Positions 44,288 through 56,278 of a stretch of DNA of 64,000 nucleotides are shown piece by piece. Made by a program: the position numbers and the translations under genes. The number at the start of each line of letters is the position of its first letter. The first letter of the stretch is position 1. The notes under the pieces were generated by a model. That model saw only the letters and a program-made list of their open reading frames with translations. It searched no databases and was not told the DNA's origin. Source of the DNA: Straminergon stramineum (Eukaryota > Streptophyta > Bryopsida > Hypnales > Calliergonaceae); the NCBI GenBank assembly GCA_963920665.1, contig OY987272.1, forward strand, positions 15,753,001 to 15,817,000, written 5' to 3'.

Positions 44288-44855
44288 CCAAACATCCACA
44301 ATTCTCTCCAAATTCTTTTACTAAAATTGACCATCATTTTGGGAGACTTGGAATTGAGCATGAAAAGAAATGAAATTATCTACCGCTTTTGGTATGAAAG
44401 GTGAAAAGCCAAACTAGTCAATATAGATGTTTATACTTCACAATAACTAGCTTGCTTGGAAGTCCAAACAACTACAATTGTCTCCAATTGAATTCATGTA
44501 CAACCTAAAATCAGACTATCGGAAAGCCTTGGAATGCAATTCTTCAGAAGTAATTTGGCACCACAAGCAATGTTTTGGCACCTATCTTACTAGACTTGAA
44601 GATCTACTAGTCGAAACGTCCTCACATAATCTCCTCCTCAACAATAGATACATCAATCACACATGAATTGCTAGTTGACAAAACAAAGATCTATGAAGGG
44701 AAAAGCTAGAACAAGCACAACCTTACAACAAGAGAAAGGAAAAAAAGATTGAAAGAAAACTTACAAAGTTGTTGATTAGCAACAAGGATGGATTAGAAGA
44801 AGGAAGGAGTCACAAGATGAAGAAGTTGAGAATGAGAGAGACTATTGTCAGGATG

Positions 44856-44867
44856 AGTTTTTATAGG
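44856..44867 (-). promoter_or_regulatory. Degenerate TATA box of the 43,585 S1 pseudogene
   Basis: The minus strand reads CTATAAAAACTC where the three related promoters read CTATATAAACTC. Confidence 0.4.
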
Positions 44868-45560
44868 CTGTGGATCATTTTGGTAGAGTGACTATGAAGT
44901 GACTATCCAATCTCAATGTCTATCAAAGAGTGTTTCTCTTGGACCTACCCTCCCCCAATAAAAATATAAGCCCTCTCATTAGTTGGTTTGAAATGGTCCA
45001 ACAATCTTGTTAGGTTGTTTTATTTCAATTATATTTGTGTATATACATGGTATTATTGTTTTTTCTCAACAACAAATTTGGTAATAAAGATTGGAATTTG
45101 GCATTGTACTACTTAGATTTTACATGTTGACAAAGATTTTTTCTTAGAAAATTACAATTTCTATCATCAATCTTTTTGTTGCAATCTTGGCGCTCTATTG
45201 TTTTCTTGAATAGTTCCTTGCTTTTGATACACTTCTAGTGTTGAGAAGTTTCTAACGAACATTCAAATGGCTATTTTTGTATAATGAAGATAAACTTAAC
45301 AAAAACCTTTCAACAATCGTTAGTCAAAGATACCTCTAAAGTGCATTTTTGTCCAAAGTATCATTGTTGATGACAAGCTTACATGTATGCAAAACCTATG
45401 GTGTCCTAAGTTTTTTCTTCTTGAGTTCTTCCCATAAAAATTGTTTGAAATTTTTTAAGATACTTTGAATTTTTCTTTGAAAACCTTTCACCACTTTCTA
45501 TAAAGGCTTTGAATGGAATTTATAGTGACATGTAGTCAAGTCTTTTTTATCATTGTTTCA

Positions 45561-47260
45561 AAATGGCTTTATTATAGTGATGTTTTATATAATATTTTTT
45601 AAATAAAATAAAATATAGATAATTTTTGAATTGTTTAAAATAATATGTATATGAAAATTAAAGCTAAAAAAAAATTCTCTAAAAATCATGCATGATAAAA
45701 GAGTGATGGAAAATGCCAAGAATTAAAATGTCAAAAATTTCAATTTTTTTCAACAAATTTTTTTTTCTTGTAGATTATATTTTGTGTACATAGAAAGTTC
45801 TAATTCATTTTATATGGATAGGTGATGTGAAAGTTATGGACAATCTTTGTTTTCAAGCAATTTAAGCTTGTCCTAGAAAAAATAACTTGAGGGATTCATT
45901 TTTTAATGCAATTTTTTCAATTTTAAAAAAAAAATGTTCTACATGGTTTAGTTTTCTTAATAGAATAATTTCACCATTGAGATTAGTGCATTTTAATTCC
46001 ATCATAGAGATATTAATATTGTAAGTTGGGGTCAGGGTCAACACTTCGGTTTTGAATAATTATCTAAAGTTCCCAAAGTAAGTTTGGCACTTTCTAATTT
46101 AATTTCTAAAAATTCAACATTTCATTAAGTAGAATTCAACACTTCCAGCAACTAGTTTAAGAAGTCATTTTATTAGATGTGTATAATGTTAAGAAGACAA
46201 GTTTTTTATACAAGTGGGGTGGTAGGACGTGAAACAACCCATGTGGAATATGTAAATGAGGATTAGTAAGAGTTCAACCACTCATAGTTAAGCTCTCATC
46301 TTTAAATTATCCCATATCATTTAACCCCTAAAGGACCAAGGTGTGTTTTTGGCAACATAACTTTTTTGGCAAGTATGTGTGACTAGAGATTTCCATATTT
46401 TTGGCCCAAACTCTAATAGAAGGTGAGGACGAGGAATATCTTACATGTGCACTAAATTTCAAGGCATTTGGAAATATGAGTCAAAAGTTATGGCCTAATA
46501 TGTAGTTTGTTTCTCAACTCAGGTAGTCTGGGCAGATCTGAAAAAATTACTTTTTTCAAAAATAAAAATTTGAGATTGGTTTTCTAAATTTATATATACA
46601 TAGAAAGCTTTGAATCATTCCATTTTGATGAATGAGTTAAAATTTATGAGATGTTTTAGTTTGTAGGCAAGTGTAGATTCTCTACTCTAAAGTAAACATT
46701 GAAGTCCTTTTTTTAACTCAATTTTCAATATTTTTTGAAAAAAATAAAAACATTAGATGTAGATTTTTCATTACAAAATTACAACCATTGGGATTGGGAT
46801 TTTTTTATTCCATTAATAAATTGTTAAAAATTTAGTATTTGGAATCATTCTCTACATCTTTCCACTTACTATTTTTTTCCCATATGTTGCACAATTCCAA
46901 ATGATCTGAAAACTTTCAAGCATGTAGCCAACTTGCATTGAAGAATGAATCTAAAGAAGCACGAGAACTTAGGGCATTTTTTCATACAAATGTGACCTTG
47001 TGAAGTGCAACTACCCGTTTTTTCATAGGGCCCCCAAAAGGATTTTTGTCACTTCAAATGCTAAGATCTTGCAATCTACAAGGTGGAATTTTCTGAATTT
47101 TTTTCCACATCTTCTCAATCTATTGTACTACAAGATCCTATGGTTACATGTGTCCAAAAATGATATTTTTCAAAAATTTGGTACTTGTATTAGAAATGGC
47201 AGTTTTTGAGGGTTTTGGGTGATAACATAGTCAAGGAATTTTAGGGGTTAAAGATTCATG
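45561..47260. repeat. Decayed S1 upstream sequence
   Basis: 46,660-47,254 is a diverged copy of left-arm 1,910-2,500 and of right-arm 37,155-37,760 reversed. 46,200-46,340 resembles 6,700-6,800 and contains TTAACCCCTAAAGGAC. Between them the sequence is AT-rich and without a gene. Confidence 0.5.
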
Positions 47261-47836
47261 GAAGACAATGAATTTCATTATAAAATCAACCTCTTCATCC
47301 TCAATTCTCATTACATACTAGGGATATATCCCCCCCTTCACAACATCAAAGAATTCTATGATGGTAGAAGGTAATGGAACTTCACTCTAGCCTTCTTGGC
47401 TAATATTGGACATTTTCTTTATTTACAACAATTCTGTCATTTAATTTTTTTTGAATTTGGCAATTTCTTTCTTTCAATTTATTTTCTTTTTGGCTTTTAG
47501 AAAAATTATTATTTTTGGCCAACCTTGCCCCAAAGGTACTATAATATAGATTTTCCTTGTATCTCATACCTACTTCTATTTAATAAATTTTTTTGTAAAT
47601 GATCTAAACTTTACCCTCAACTTTACCAAATATTAAGGTGTTGTACATTCTTTTAATCAATAAAATAATTAATTTTTAAGATTTTGGAAAGTCCTTCTTA
47701 TATACAAGTCCATTTTGAGCGTCTTTTTTTTTTTCTTTTTTTCTTTTTTAGTAAGTCTTTTGATGATCACATTTTATTGCTATTTTTTATTTTTTGAGAT
47801 GCTTTCACCATTTTTTGATGTTCACATTCTATTTAT

Positions 47837-47974
47837 ATCTCATTTTTCTAGAGATCATTAAGAAAATTCTAAGGTCAAAATAAAGGCTGCAAGTTTTAGA
47901 TTTTTATCTCATTTTTCTAGAGATCATTAGGAAAATTCTGAGGTCAAAATAAAGGCTGCAAGTTTTAGATTTTC
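47837..47974 (+). repeat. Two tandem copies of a 69-bp unit
   Basis: The units begin ATCTCATTTTTCTAGAGATC at 47,837 and 47,906 and differ at only a few positions. Confidence 0.85.
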
Positions 47975-48208
47975 AGCCGCCGCCCCCCCCCCCCCCCCCC
48001 CAGTGCAAATACAAAAAAATTAAAAAATAATTTTTTGGGGAAAAAATATGAAAAAAAACAAAAAACAAAACATAAAATTTGATGTGGCACATGAGATTCC
48101 AAATTTTTTTTAAATAAAAAATAAAAAAATATTCCATAATTGCACCACGGGAGTGCAAAACTTGCAGCCTTGTTGAGACCTCTGAATTTTCCTAATAGCT
48201 TTCATGTT
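47922..48208. repeat. Inverted repeat around a poly-C tract, MITE-like
   Basis: The end CATTAGGAAAATTCTGAGGT through AAGGCTGCAAGTTTT (47,926-47,967) recurs as its complement at 48,151-48,206 (AAAACTTGCAGCCTT ... ACCTCTGAATTTTCCTAAT). A run of about 17 C follows GCCGCCG near 47,985-48,001. Probably a small foldback element whose end was then duplicated in tandem. No coding. Confidence 0.6.
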
Positions 48209-48672
48209 CTACAAAGGAGGTTCTTCATATAATAGACTTTACTTAAAAAAATATAGAATCAAAAAAAGTATTGCACAAAAAAGATAAAAACTTCTAGAAA
48301 AATGAAAATAGACATTAGCTTTTAAAGGTCTTTGGGGAACTATAATCATTATAACACATTTAATTCCACAAACACAAACTATGCCTAAAATATAGCAAGA
48401 TGTAATCCATTAGATTAATAATTCAACTATTAGCATCTTTCAATTGGATGTCATTTTAACATCTAAACCTTATTATATTAAATATAACACTATACATGTA
48501 GAATATGTGTTTATTTCTTGGTTCCTCAAATATGAAGGAGGTACAAATTTTATAATCCAAATTGGGAGTGAAATTTATCTTCAAATCCAATTTAGCAAAA
48601 AATTCAAACTTATGGGTACTATTATATCCTTCAAATTACATTTTTTTCATACACATATTGAAACACCATATT
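48209..48672. other. AT-rich, no gene seen
   Basis: Between the foldback and the solo LTR. Small frames at 48,444-48,765 have no recognisable features. Confidence 0.45.
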
Positions 48673-48677
48673 GCATC

Positions 48678-49774
48678 TGTCGCGCCCCTTAGTAACACTT
48701 ACTACCTTAAGCTCACTTTCCAAACACTTAACACCTTAGTGCCACTAAGGTTCACGCTCTCCTAACACTGCACATGCCACGCACCCACAATGTTAGGTTC
48801 CAACTCAAGTCACAGGGTTCCCCATTCCTCCATGACTCCCAATCCTTTCCTTGCAATACTTACTCCCACAAGACACCGAGCATGTCATGGGGCGGAACTT
48901 CCATTGATGTCCAAGCACTCGGTGAGGCACTACTCCCACCGGTGCTAACCGCCCTTGAATGGGACCCAACTCCCCACTAGGCCCAACCCAACTCATTTCG
49001 AGACTCACTAATCGGGACTCACCAAACGGGACTTACACCATGGCCTAGTGTGAACTGGGACACCACCCAACCGGTATCAAGGAGTGCACAAGCACTCCAT
49101 GGTAACACACAAGTGGTAGTGAAGCTCCAACACTAGCCTCACCACCCGGGGCCACTTAGGCTCACCATGGCACCATCCGGGAGTGAGGAGGGAGACCACC
49201 CCTCCTCATAGTACTCTCTGCAGGATTCGGCAGCCCCCCCCCCCCCCATACTAGAGGTCACCGGGAACCCTCAAGATGCACCCCATCTTGGAAGACCACC
49301 CATTTCTCCCGATTCGCGCTAGTTTGGGACTCCCGAACTTCCACCCGGCATAACTTTGCGGTCCGGGATCCAAATCGCACATGCGACCCCATTTTCGACA
49401 TCTACGCGACGCGTAAATGCCGATGGACTACTCACTTGCTCCATTCGGACAAGTACTCGCAAAGATATCGCCCTCCAAAGATTCGGGACACTCCCGGCGC
49501 GACCGGGACACCCCCAACTTTGAACGCCCATAACTTTTGACTCGCAAGCCCAAATCACGCGTTCTTTGAACGGCTAGAAGCGTCTTCTCAAGACCTTTCC
49601 AAGCATGTATCACACGCCCCCAAATTCATCCGGATCAGAGTGCTACATTGCTCTGATCGCTCGGGACTCCTAGTCCCCCTCACCTCATCTCTTGCAAGGC
49701 TTGGGGAGTCACCCCCAATGTCCCCCTTGCTCACCAAGGTGACACGGGCACGCCTTGTGATGAGGGTCGTGACA
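48678..49774 (+). mobile_element. 1,097-bp solo LTR of a retrotransposon (orientation assumed)
   Basis: The block starts TGTCGCGCCCC and ends GGTCGTGACA, a TG...CA pair with the TGTCRCG-type ends common in plant Gypsy LTRs. A 5-bp duplication GCATC flanks it (48,673-48,677 and 49,775-49,779). It is much richer in GC than its surroundings and ends sharply at both sides. There is no second LTR, primer-binding site or polyprotein nearby, so it is a solo LTR left by recombination. Confidence 0.8.
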
Positions 49775-49779
49775 GCATC

Positions 49780-50857
49780 TATATTTGAGCTTCCTAAATC
49801 TTTGAAGGATTAATCCTAGAAGGGCTTGAAATGAAAGCCCTTGGGGATTGTATAGTATATTATGTATTTGGTGGTATTTGCTCTAGGAAAAATTGACCAA
49901 ATACTTTTTAGTACAAAGTAAATTAATGATCATGATAGTATGTAAATGAAAATGTATCATAATTCATCTACTAAACCACAATTGAAGAATTATAAAGCTA
50001 AATACAGGTCATATAGAGGAACCCCAAGGGCCTTTCAAGGGTTAAAGGGTGTTTTTACTAAGAATGCCCCCCTGTATCCAAATGTCTTCCACTATTGATT
50101 TTTTCACTATAAAACATCTAGAAAATAGTGGATGTTGCTTACAATGGCTCTCATAAGTTTTAATATACTTCAAGAACTACCTTAGCTAATTGAAGAATTA
50201 GATTTTTCAACAAATCTTGGACATATTTGAGGTACAAGTCACACACTTGTATAAAATGGTTATTTAAAATGTTTAAATAAATACATTTTAGATATTTTTA
50301 AAATTTAACTCAAATTTATTGGTAAAACAAAACTTTTTCTTTCTATCCTTTACCTACAATACTTCTACTCAACAAATTTTTAAAGAATGCAAACCAAGTG
50401 TGTCTTTTGTTGAATTTTTTTAGACTCTCAACTACATTATTCAAGATTATTTATTTTCTTAAATTAAAATCTGTAGTATAAAATATTCAATTTAAGAAGT
50501 TTCTTTGCCCCAAAATGTAATCAAGCAAGGAGCAAGAAAAACTTTTTCTTCACTTGAAATACAAATATTTTGCAATCTACACAATCAAAATTATGAAATT
50601 TCCATTCTATACAATTTCATGCTAATTTAGTGAGAGACTCTAAAGTTAGATATACAAAATGAAAGTTTTGAAAGTTTAACACTTTGCAATTGGTAGTTTT
50701 GAGTATTTATTATATAGAAAAAAGACCTTTGTCCTATAGGGGTTCATCAAATTTTCTAATGGCAATACAAATATCTTTTTGTAAAATTGTGGATTATTTT
50801 AGGATTCTTTCTTCATCATCTTATTACACTCTTGGCATGACTCAATTTTTTGAGATG
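49780..50857. other. AT-rich, no gene seen
   Basis: It contains TTTCAAGGGTTAAAGGG and CCTATAGGGG fragments like those of the neighbouring transposon families, but no frame or defined repeat I can support. Confidence 0.4.
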
Positions 50858-53759
50858 TTAACCTCTAAAGGACAAAGTCTATAACTATATGGTTAAATTT
50901 TGTTTTAGGCTATATTTAGCCCATAGTTTTCTTCAAATTTCAATGTATTATAATTGTTCTCTATCAATGTGAAAAATCTCTATAATTGGTTTTTGTTAAA
51001 CTAATTTATAAAAATTAATTGAGGTATATCAAAATAATAATTCAATTTAAAAATATTCTTCAATTGTTAATAGTAAATACAAAGAGAAGGGTGTAAAATT
51101 TTCAAGTACCTTTTTTTACATCCAAAATATCCTCAACAATGACCTTCAAGTCAAATCATCACCATCAAACTAAATTTAACTTTAGGCGAAGATGTATATA
51201 ATTGATTGATAAGATTTTGATAATTCTCATGTATGAATAAAATATTTTTTTACAGAATTTGATTTTTTTGAAACTTCTCTGAAGAAGTCAAATTCTTGTG
51301 ATTTTTTTAGATGTACTATGTATATAAAATTGTATCAAATTTAACAAAATATTAAAAGATCTTGGGATTTGAACCCCCCAAAAGTTAGAACAAAAACCAA
51401 TATTTTTTGGTTTTTTTAATGAAAGAAATAAAAATGGAATATATATATTACAAAATCATTTATATTCTAGAACATAAATTTTTTCAGTCGCAATAACTCA
51501 TTGAATTTTTTGATTTTTTGGGAATTTAAAATGGATTAGGATGATAACTTATTAGGCTTAATCTTCACTAATTTAAATGAAAACCAAAGATGGATTCTTT
51601 GAATATTACAATCAATTTGACCACTAAGCATCAACTTTAGGAATGCAAGGACATTTACTATAGGGTTTAAACGTATTAAGTTTGCAATGATTAAGGTTCA
51701 AATGATTTTCATATATACTAGTAATTTAAATTAGTTTAAAAAGACAATGATATAAAAAAAATTGTTGGACAAGTTCCAGAAAGTAAAAAATAAATAAAAA
51801 TTTAAATAAATACAACTTGGGCCTTGTTTGCAACTTTGCATTGACTAATTTGAAATTTAGATAGGCTCAAGTAGGGGCTCCTACCTTACATTCTCTTTGA
51901 CACCACCTTTTCAATTTGAAATGATCAAATGCGGATAGACTTGAATTTGGCGATAGGATAGAAGCACCTATAACCAACACTTCAAGTAATTCCATATACT
52001 TTAAGGTGGAATCAACACACGAGATTATTTTCTTAACACAATGGCAATTTTAAGTTTTTAAAATGAAGAAATATATTGATAATTTTTTGAACATATATGA
52101 ATATGCTATGATTTTGTGACATTCAAATACATAGTGTATCCCAAAGCATTTTCGCATTCATGTATGCAAGTTGTACATTTGGAACTTCCTATATCTATAC
52201 ATGTTCTAAATTTATTTAGGATAAAGTGTTGGGAATAGGTGCTTCTACCTTAATCCCTAATCGCCTCTAGAGTTAGAAAGTGACTCTTGTATGATTGTAG
52301 ATGCCAAACTTTGGATGAAGGATTGAGTTTTTTTCATCCAATATTTTATTTTAGAAGTCTTTGAATGTGTCTCAAGTGGATGGTTTTTGAAATGATCTTG
52401 TAGGGGTAATATTGACGTCTCTCATAAGAAGATGCTAAAAAATTGGATGTCAAAAGATGCTCTTTTAATGTATTTTGGCATTTTATACATCCTTGCTCTT
52501 GATTTGAATTTTAGACATCAAAACGCCTTTTTTAAAATCTCATACCAACTATTGATATAAAGCATACTAAGTTTCGTTCTTACTTTGATTTGAAATTTTG
52601 TGAAAAATAACTAAAATTAAATGTTTTATTGCAATTTGAACATTGAACCTATAACCATGGTGTAGTAATTATCTTATTATAGAATGGCACGGGATTTCAT
52701 ATAAGCCATGGTGATTTACACTAAAATATATAGCAATGGTGAAGTCCTCAAATTTTTCAAGATTTTTCTATATTTGATAGAAATTTTTTTTAATTATTCT
52801 TCCCGAATTCATAATAATTTCAGATTTTAATCAAATATTTTGAAAATTTTAAGGGCATGTGGCCCGGCATGCAGAAGGCATAGGACTTCATCTCTAGAAA
52901 AAAAATTTTAATACACTCACATCTAGTAAAAATTAGAGCTTATAGAGCAAAAAATAATGCAATTTAGTACATAGTCTTAGGAGACAATGTTTAGTGGTTA
53001 ACCTCGTAACTTCAAAGGAGCCAAAATGTAGCTTTGGGATGACAAATTTATTTTTATTGGAGGAAATAAAACAATGTATTTCATCCAATTTGGGGTGGGT
53101 GGGTAGGAGAGAAGACTTTCCTTGTCATAACTTATACAAAAAAGACCTTATGGTGGTCCAAGAATTTTTTTAAATGAAGAATTGCGTGCCATAGATCACA
53201 AAGAAAAACCTTCCAGTGTATTTTGGCAACTCTTATTTCCTTGCTCTTGATTTGAATTTGAGCCATGTAAATGATCTTTTGGAATTTGAGCCCTACTAAT
53301 GAAAATAATGAAGTTTAATGAGTCTAGTTTCTATGCCAATTTGAAATTTTCAAAAATTCCTATAATTGAACATTTTCATATGTATTGAACATTATATTGA
53401 AAATTGGACCTATTACCATAGTGTATTGATTTTCTATTTATAGTTTGGCACAAAAAAATGTTTATACTATAATATTCTTCACTTTAGTATACACCTATAG
53501 AGAGATTTTCAGATTTATAAAGCTAATCTTGACTTAGATATAAATGACCTTCACTTTTTCTTCAAAAAAATCATTGTAATCTGAAATCATCACTAATAAA
53601 TCTGAAAATTTTATGACTTATAGAAGACATGTGATCTCATCTCTGAAAAGTAAAATAAAACAATTGTCACTCAAACTCAATGGCAAAATAAAGGAAACAA
53701 AGACCAAAAAATTGAGACAAGTTAATACATGGTTATAGGCTTTGTCCTTCTAGGGTTAA
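50858..53759. mobile_element. 2.9-kb non-coding TTAA-flanked DNA element
   Basis: The left end TTAACCTCTAAAGGACAAAG continues TCTATAACTATATGG. The right end, reverse complemented, reads TTAACCCTAGAAGGACAAAG and continues CCTATAACCATG. So about 35 bases are inverted-repeat ends beginning with TTAA. No long frame exists inside, so it would be non-autonomous. Within it, about 52,440-52,990 and 53,200-53,750 are diverged direct copies (shared landmark CTTGCTCTTGATTTGAATTT), including a partial extra end near 52,998. Related ends bound the element at 6,789-7,365. Confidence 0.55.
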
Positions 53760-56189
53760 CCCTAGAATGCTAGACCAGTCATTGTAGAAATTGTCCTTTT
53801 TGGTACGATATGAATGATTTGTGTAAGAAATGAAACCGAGAGCACTCATTAGAGGTCAATCCAATGTGCAAGAGTTCCCCTTTTCACACAAAATTCCAAG
53901 GATATATTGATTCGCACTTCTGTCTTACATAGAAGGATTCTTGGTCATCCATTACACACGTAGTGTCCACAACAACGATAGAGGGTTGAATGGCACTAGA
54001 GCAAACCCAGTTGTTTTTCAGACCACTGTCACTTTTCATTGAAAATGATCTAATGCTAGTCACCAAGTCAACCCACGTTTTGTACTTTGTGACTTTTTTC
54101 CACTCACCCCACATTTTTGTCACTATTTCAGGGAATAAAAAGTGTCTGGGATCGCAGCAGTGCTCGTGCAAACAATCATATTGAAGTACAAGAGAATGCT
54201 TCTGCAGCTAAGGTTTCAGTAAGTTAATATATCCATTGTGAGACTATTAAATCTGACTTGTAGTGTTACTTGATGATTTGACTGTTCCCAAGCCGGCACT
54301 CATGCAACTGCAAATTATCAAACATAAGTCAAGGCAGCACTCATCTGTGAATTGGATACACATCTCAATTAAGGGTGTCGACCCCCAACCACTTAAGCAG
54401 ATACACATACTGCAAGGGAGGTTTCAACAGTGGGGAAATTTTTCCCATGAGCAGAAATAGAGTTCATAAGGTTTCCATAATTTTTCAGATTTTTTTTCCT
54501 CATGAAATAATTACTACGAATTTTTGAGCTAAAGATTCTGTTCTACCCATATTGGCCATACAGACCTTCCTCTTTTCGACCAGGGGCTGGTTGCAAAATC
54601 CTAAAAGGACTGGTTTCAAATTTGAGTCTTGTAACCAATTATAATGCACCACAAACTGCCCGGGAACTGTGCCAGCATTAATTGTTGCTAATCACCTGCT
54701 GATTGAAATTGCTCCACCCTACGTTGCCAGACTGGGTCTGTGATTAGTAAGGGGTCTGCTCCCTTATGAAATACTTTTTGCAGGCCAGGCTGTTTGTGTT
54801 TCAAGGTGTGGTCAAATGCAATTATGTGGTTGTGGAAATCAGGTTTTAGGCTTCCTGGATTTGAATTTGCAGGTTGTTGTTTTCCATGACCCAGACACAT
54901 TGAGTCCCGTTTGCATGCCCATTTTGAGTAGCAAACTTGTGCTGGGCAGCAGAAAAAGTGCAGGGATGTTACACACCCTGCACTGCACGGTACAATAAAT
55001 ATTTAATTGACATTCAATAGTCAATGCGATGGCCTGGCTTGCATATTGAAACTGGTGGGCCTATACATTGTTGATTTAATTCATGTTTCTAGTTTTAAAA
55101 TTTTGATTCATGTCTCCAATTATAAAATTTGATTCCTGGTTCTCGGCATAAATTTGATTTCTGTTTTGTTCATTAACTTCAAATCTCCAAATTCATGTTT
55201 ATACTTAAGATTCAAGTTTACTTCAAAACCTTCAAATCTCCAATTTCTTGTTAATTGTTCAGATTCATGTTTTTTGGTAAAATTTTTGGTACATGTTTAT
55301 TGTTAAAAAAAATGTATTCATGTTTACAATACCAAATTTTAATTGATGTCTACTTAGATGGAAATTATTCATATTTTTTTAAACACCTTCAATTCTCTAA
55401 ATTTATATATATTCTTAATTCCTAAAAGACAATGTAGCATTTTTTGGCAATATAGTATTTTTTTACAATATAGGTCATCCATTTATAATCAAAAATTTTA
55501 ATTTTTTTCTTTGAAAATATTACGCAATATGTGGTAGTAAGAAGAGTAACTTGAATCCCTCAAGGACCAAAAAGACACAATGTATTTTCTTCAAATTCTC
55601 AATGGCAAATTCTTGGTTGGGTGAAACAAATCTCAATACTTTGTAAAGTAGGATCTTGAAGAATAAGAAGTTTACATATATGTTGCATTTTCCAATTTTC
55701 AAAATTTGAATAAAAGAAGAATTTTAAAAGTTATAAAAGAAATGTACTTTCCAATGAAAGGAGTAGTAGAGATGGAAAAAAACATTTTCTTGGACCTTTC
55801 TAGTCTTCATTCCACACAAACAAAGAAGATTATTTAGAATTTTTTTTTCAATTTTTTGTTATTATCAATTTTTAAAATAAAAAACTCAATCTAATACAAT
55901 TAAGAAAAAAAATAATGAGAATGATTCCAAAATTTTAAAGATTTTTTAAGCATTATGGTAATAATATCAATTGTTAAATTTCAAAAATTGATGCTTAAAT
56001 AACATTTGAATTTTTTTGTAGGATCCAATTTGGTTAGTTTGGGCTTTCTACAATCTACTTCTATTTGAAAATCTGTACAAATTTAAGAGAGATTTTTATT
56101 TCTTAAATTTAAAAAAATATTATAGTTGCCTTAGATTCCAAGACAATTTGGGGAGGGGGGCATTGGGACATACTCCTAGATAAAACAAA
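53760..56189. other. Gene-poor; possible worn exon remnants at 53,880-55,030
   Basis: 53,880-55,030 has more balanced base use than its surroundings, and the phrase CTCATCTGTGAATTG near 54,342 recurs near 59,960. This suggests a degraded member of the repeat or gene family seen at 59,840-60,410. The minus frame at 53,884-54,171 shows no known domain. Beyond 55,030 the sequence is AT-rich. Confidence 0.3.
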
Positions 56190-56278
56190 AGGCAAAAAGA
56201 GGGTGAGAGGGAGGAAAAAAAGGAAAAAGGAGGGAGAAGAGAAAAAAAGAAATTTTGAAAAAAAAAAGAAAAAAGAAC
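56190..56278 (+). repeat. Polypurine tract
   Basis: Almost all A and G for about 90 bases (AAAGAGGGTGAGAGGGAGG and similar). Confidence 0.8.

Larger units (their letters stand above)
43207..45560. repeat. Direct copy of the S1 unit 10,911-11,985 joined to 27,277-29,540
   Basis: 43,207-44,287 pairs with 10,911-11,985 at a constant offset of 32,296 through the 3' flank, where about 420 bases (10,946-11,366) look identical. 44,280-45,560 then pairs with 27,269-29,540. Together they show the arrangement before the hAT and foldback elements arrived. Confidence 0.85.
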
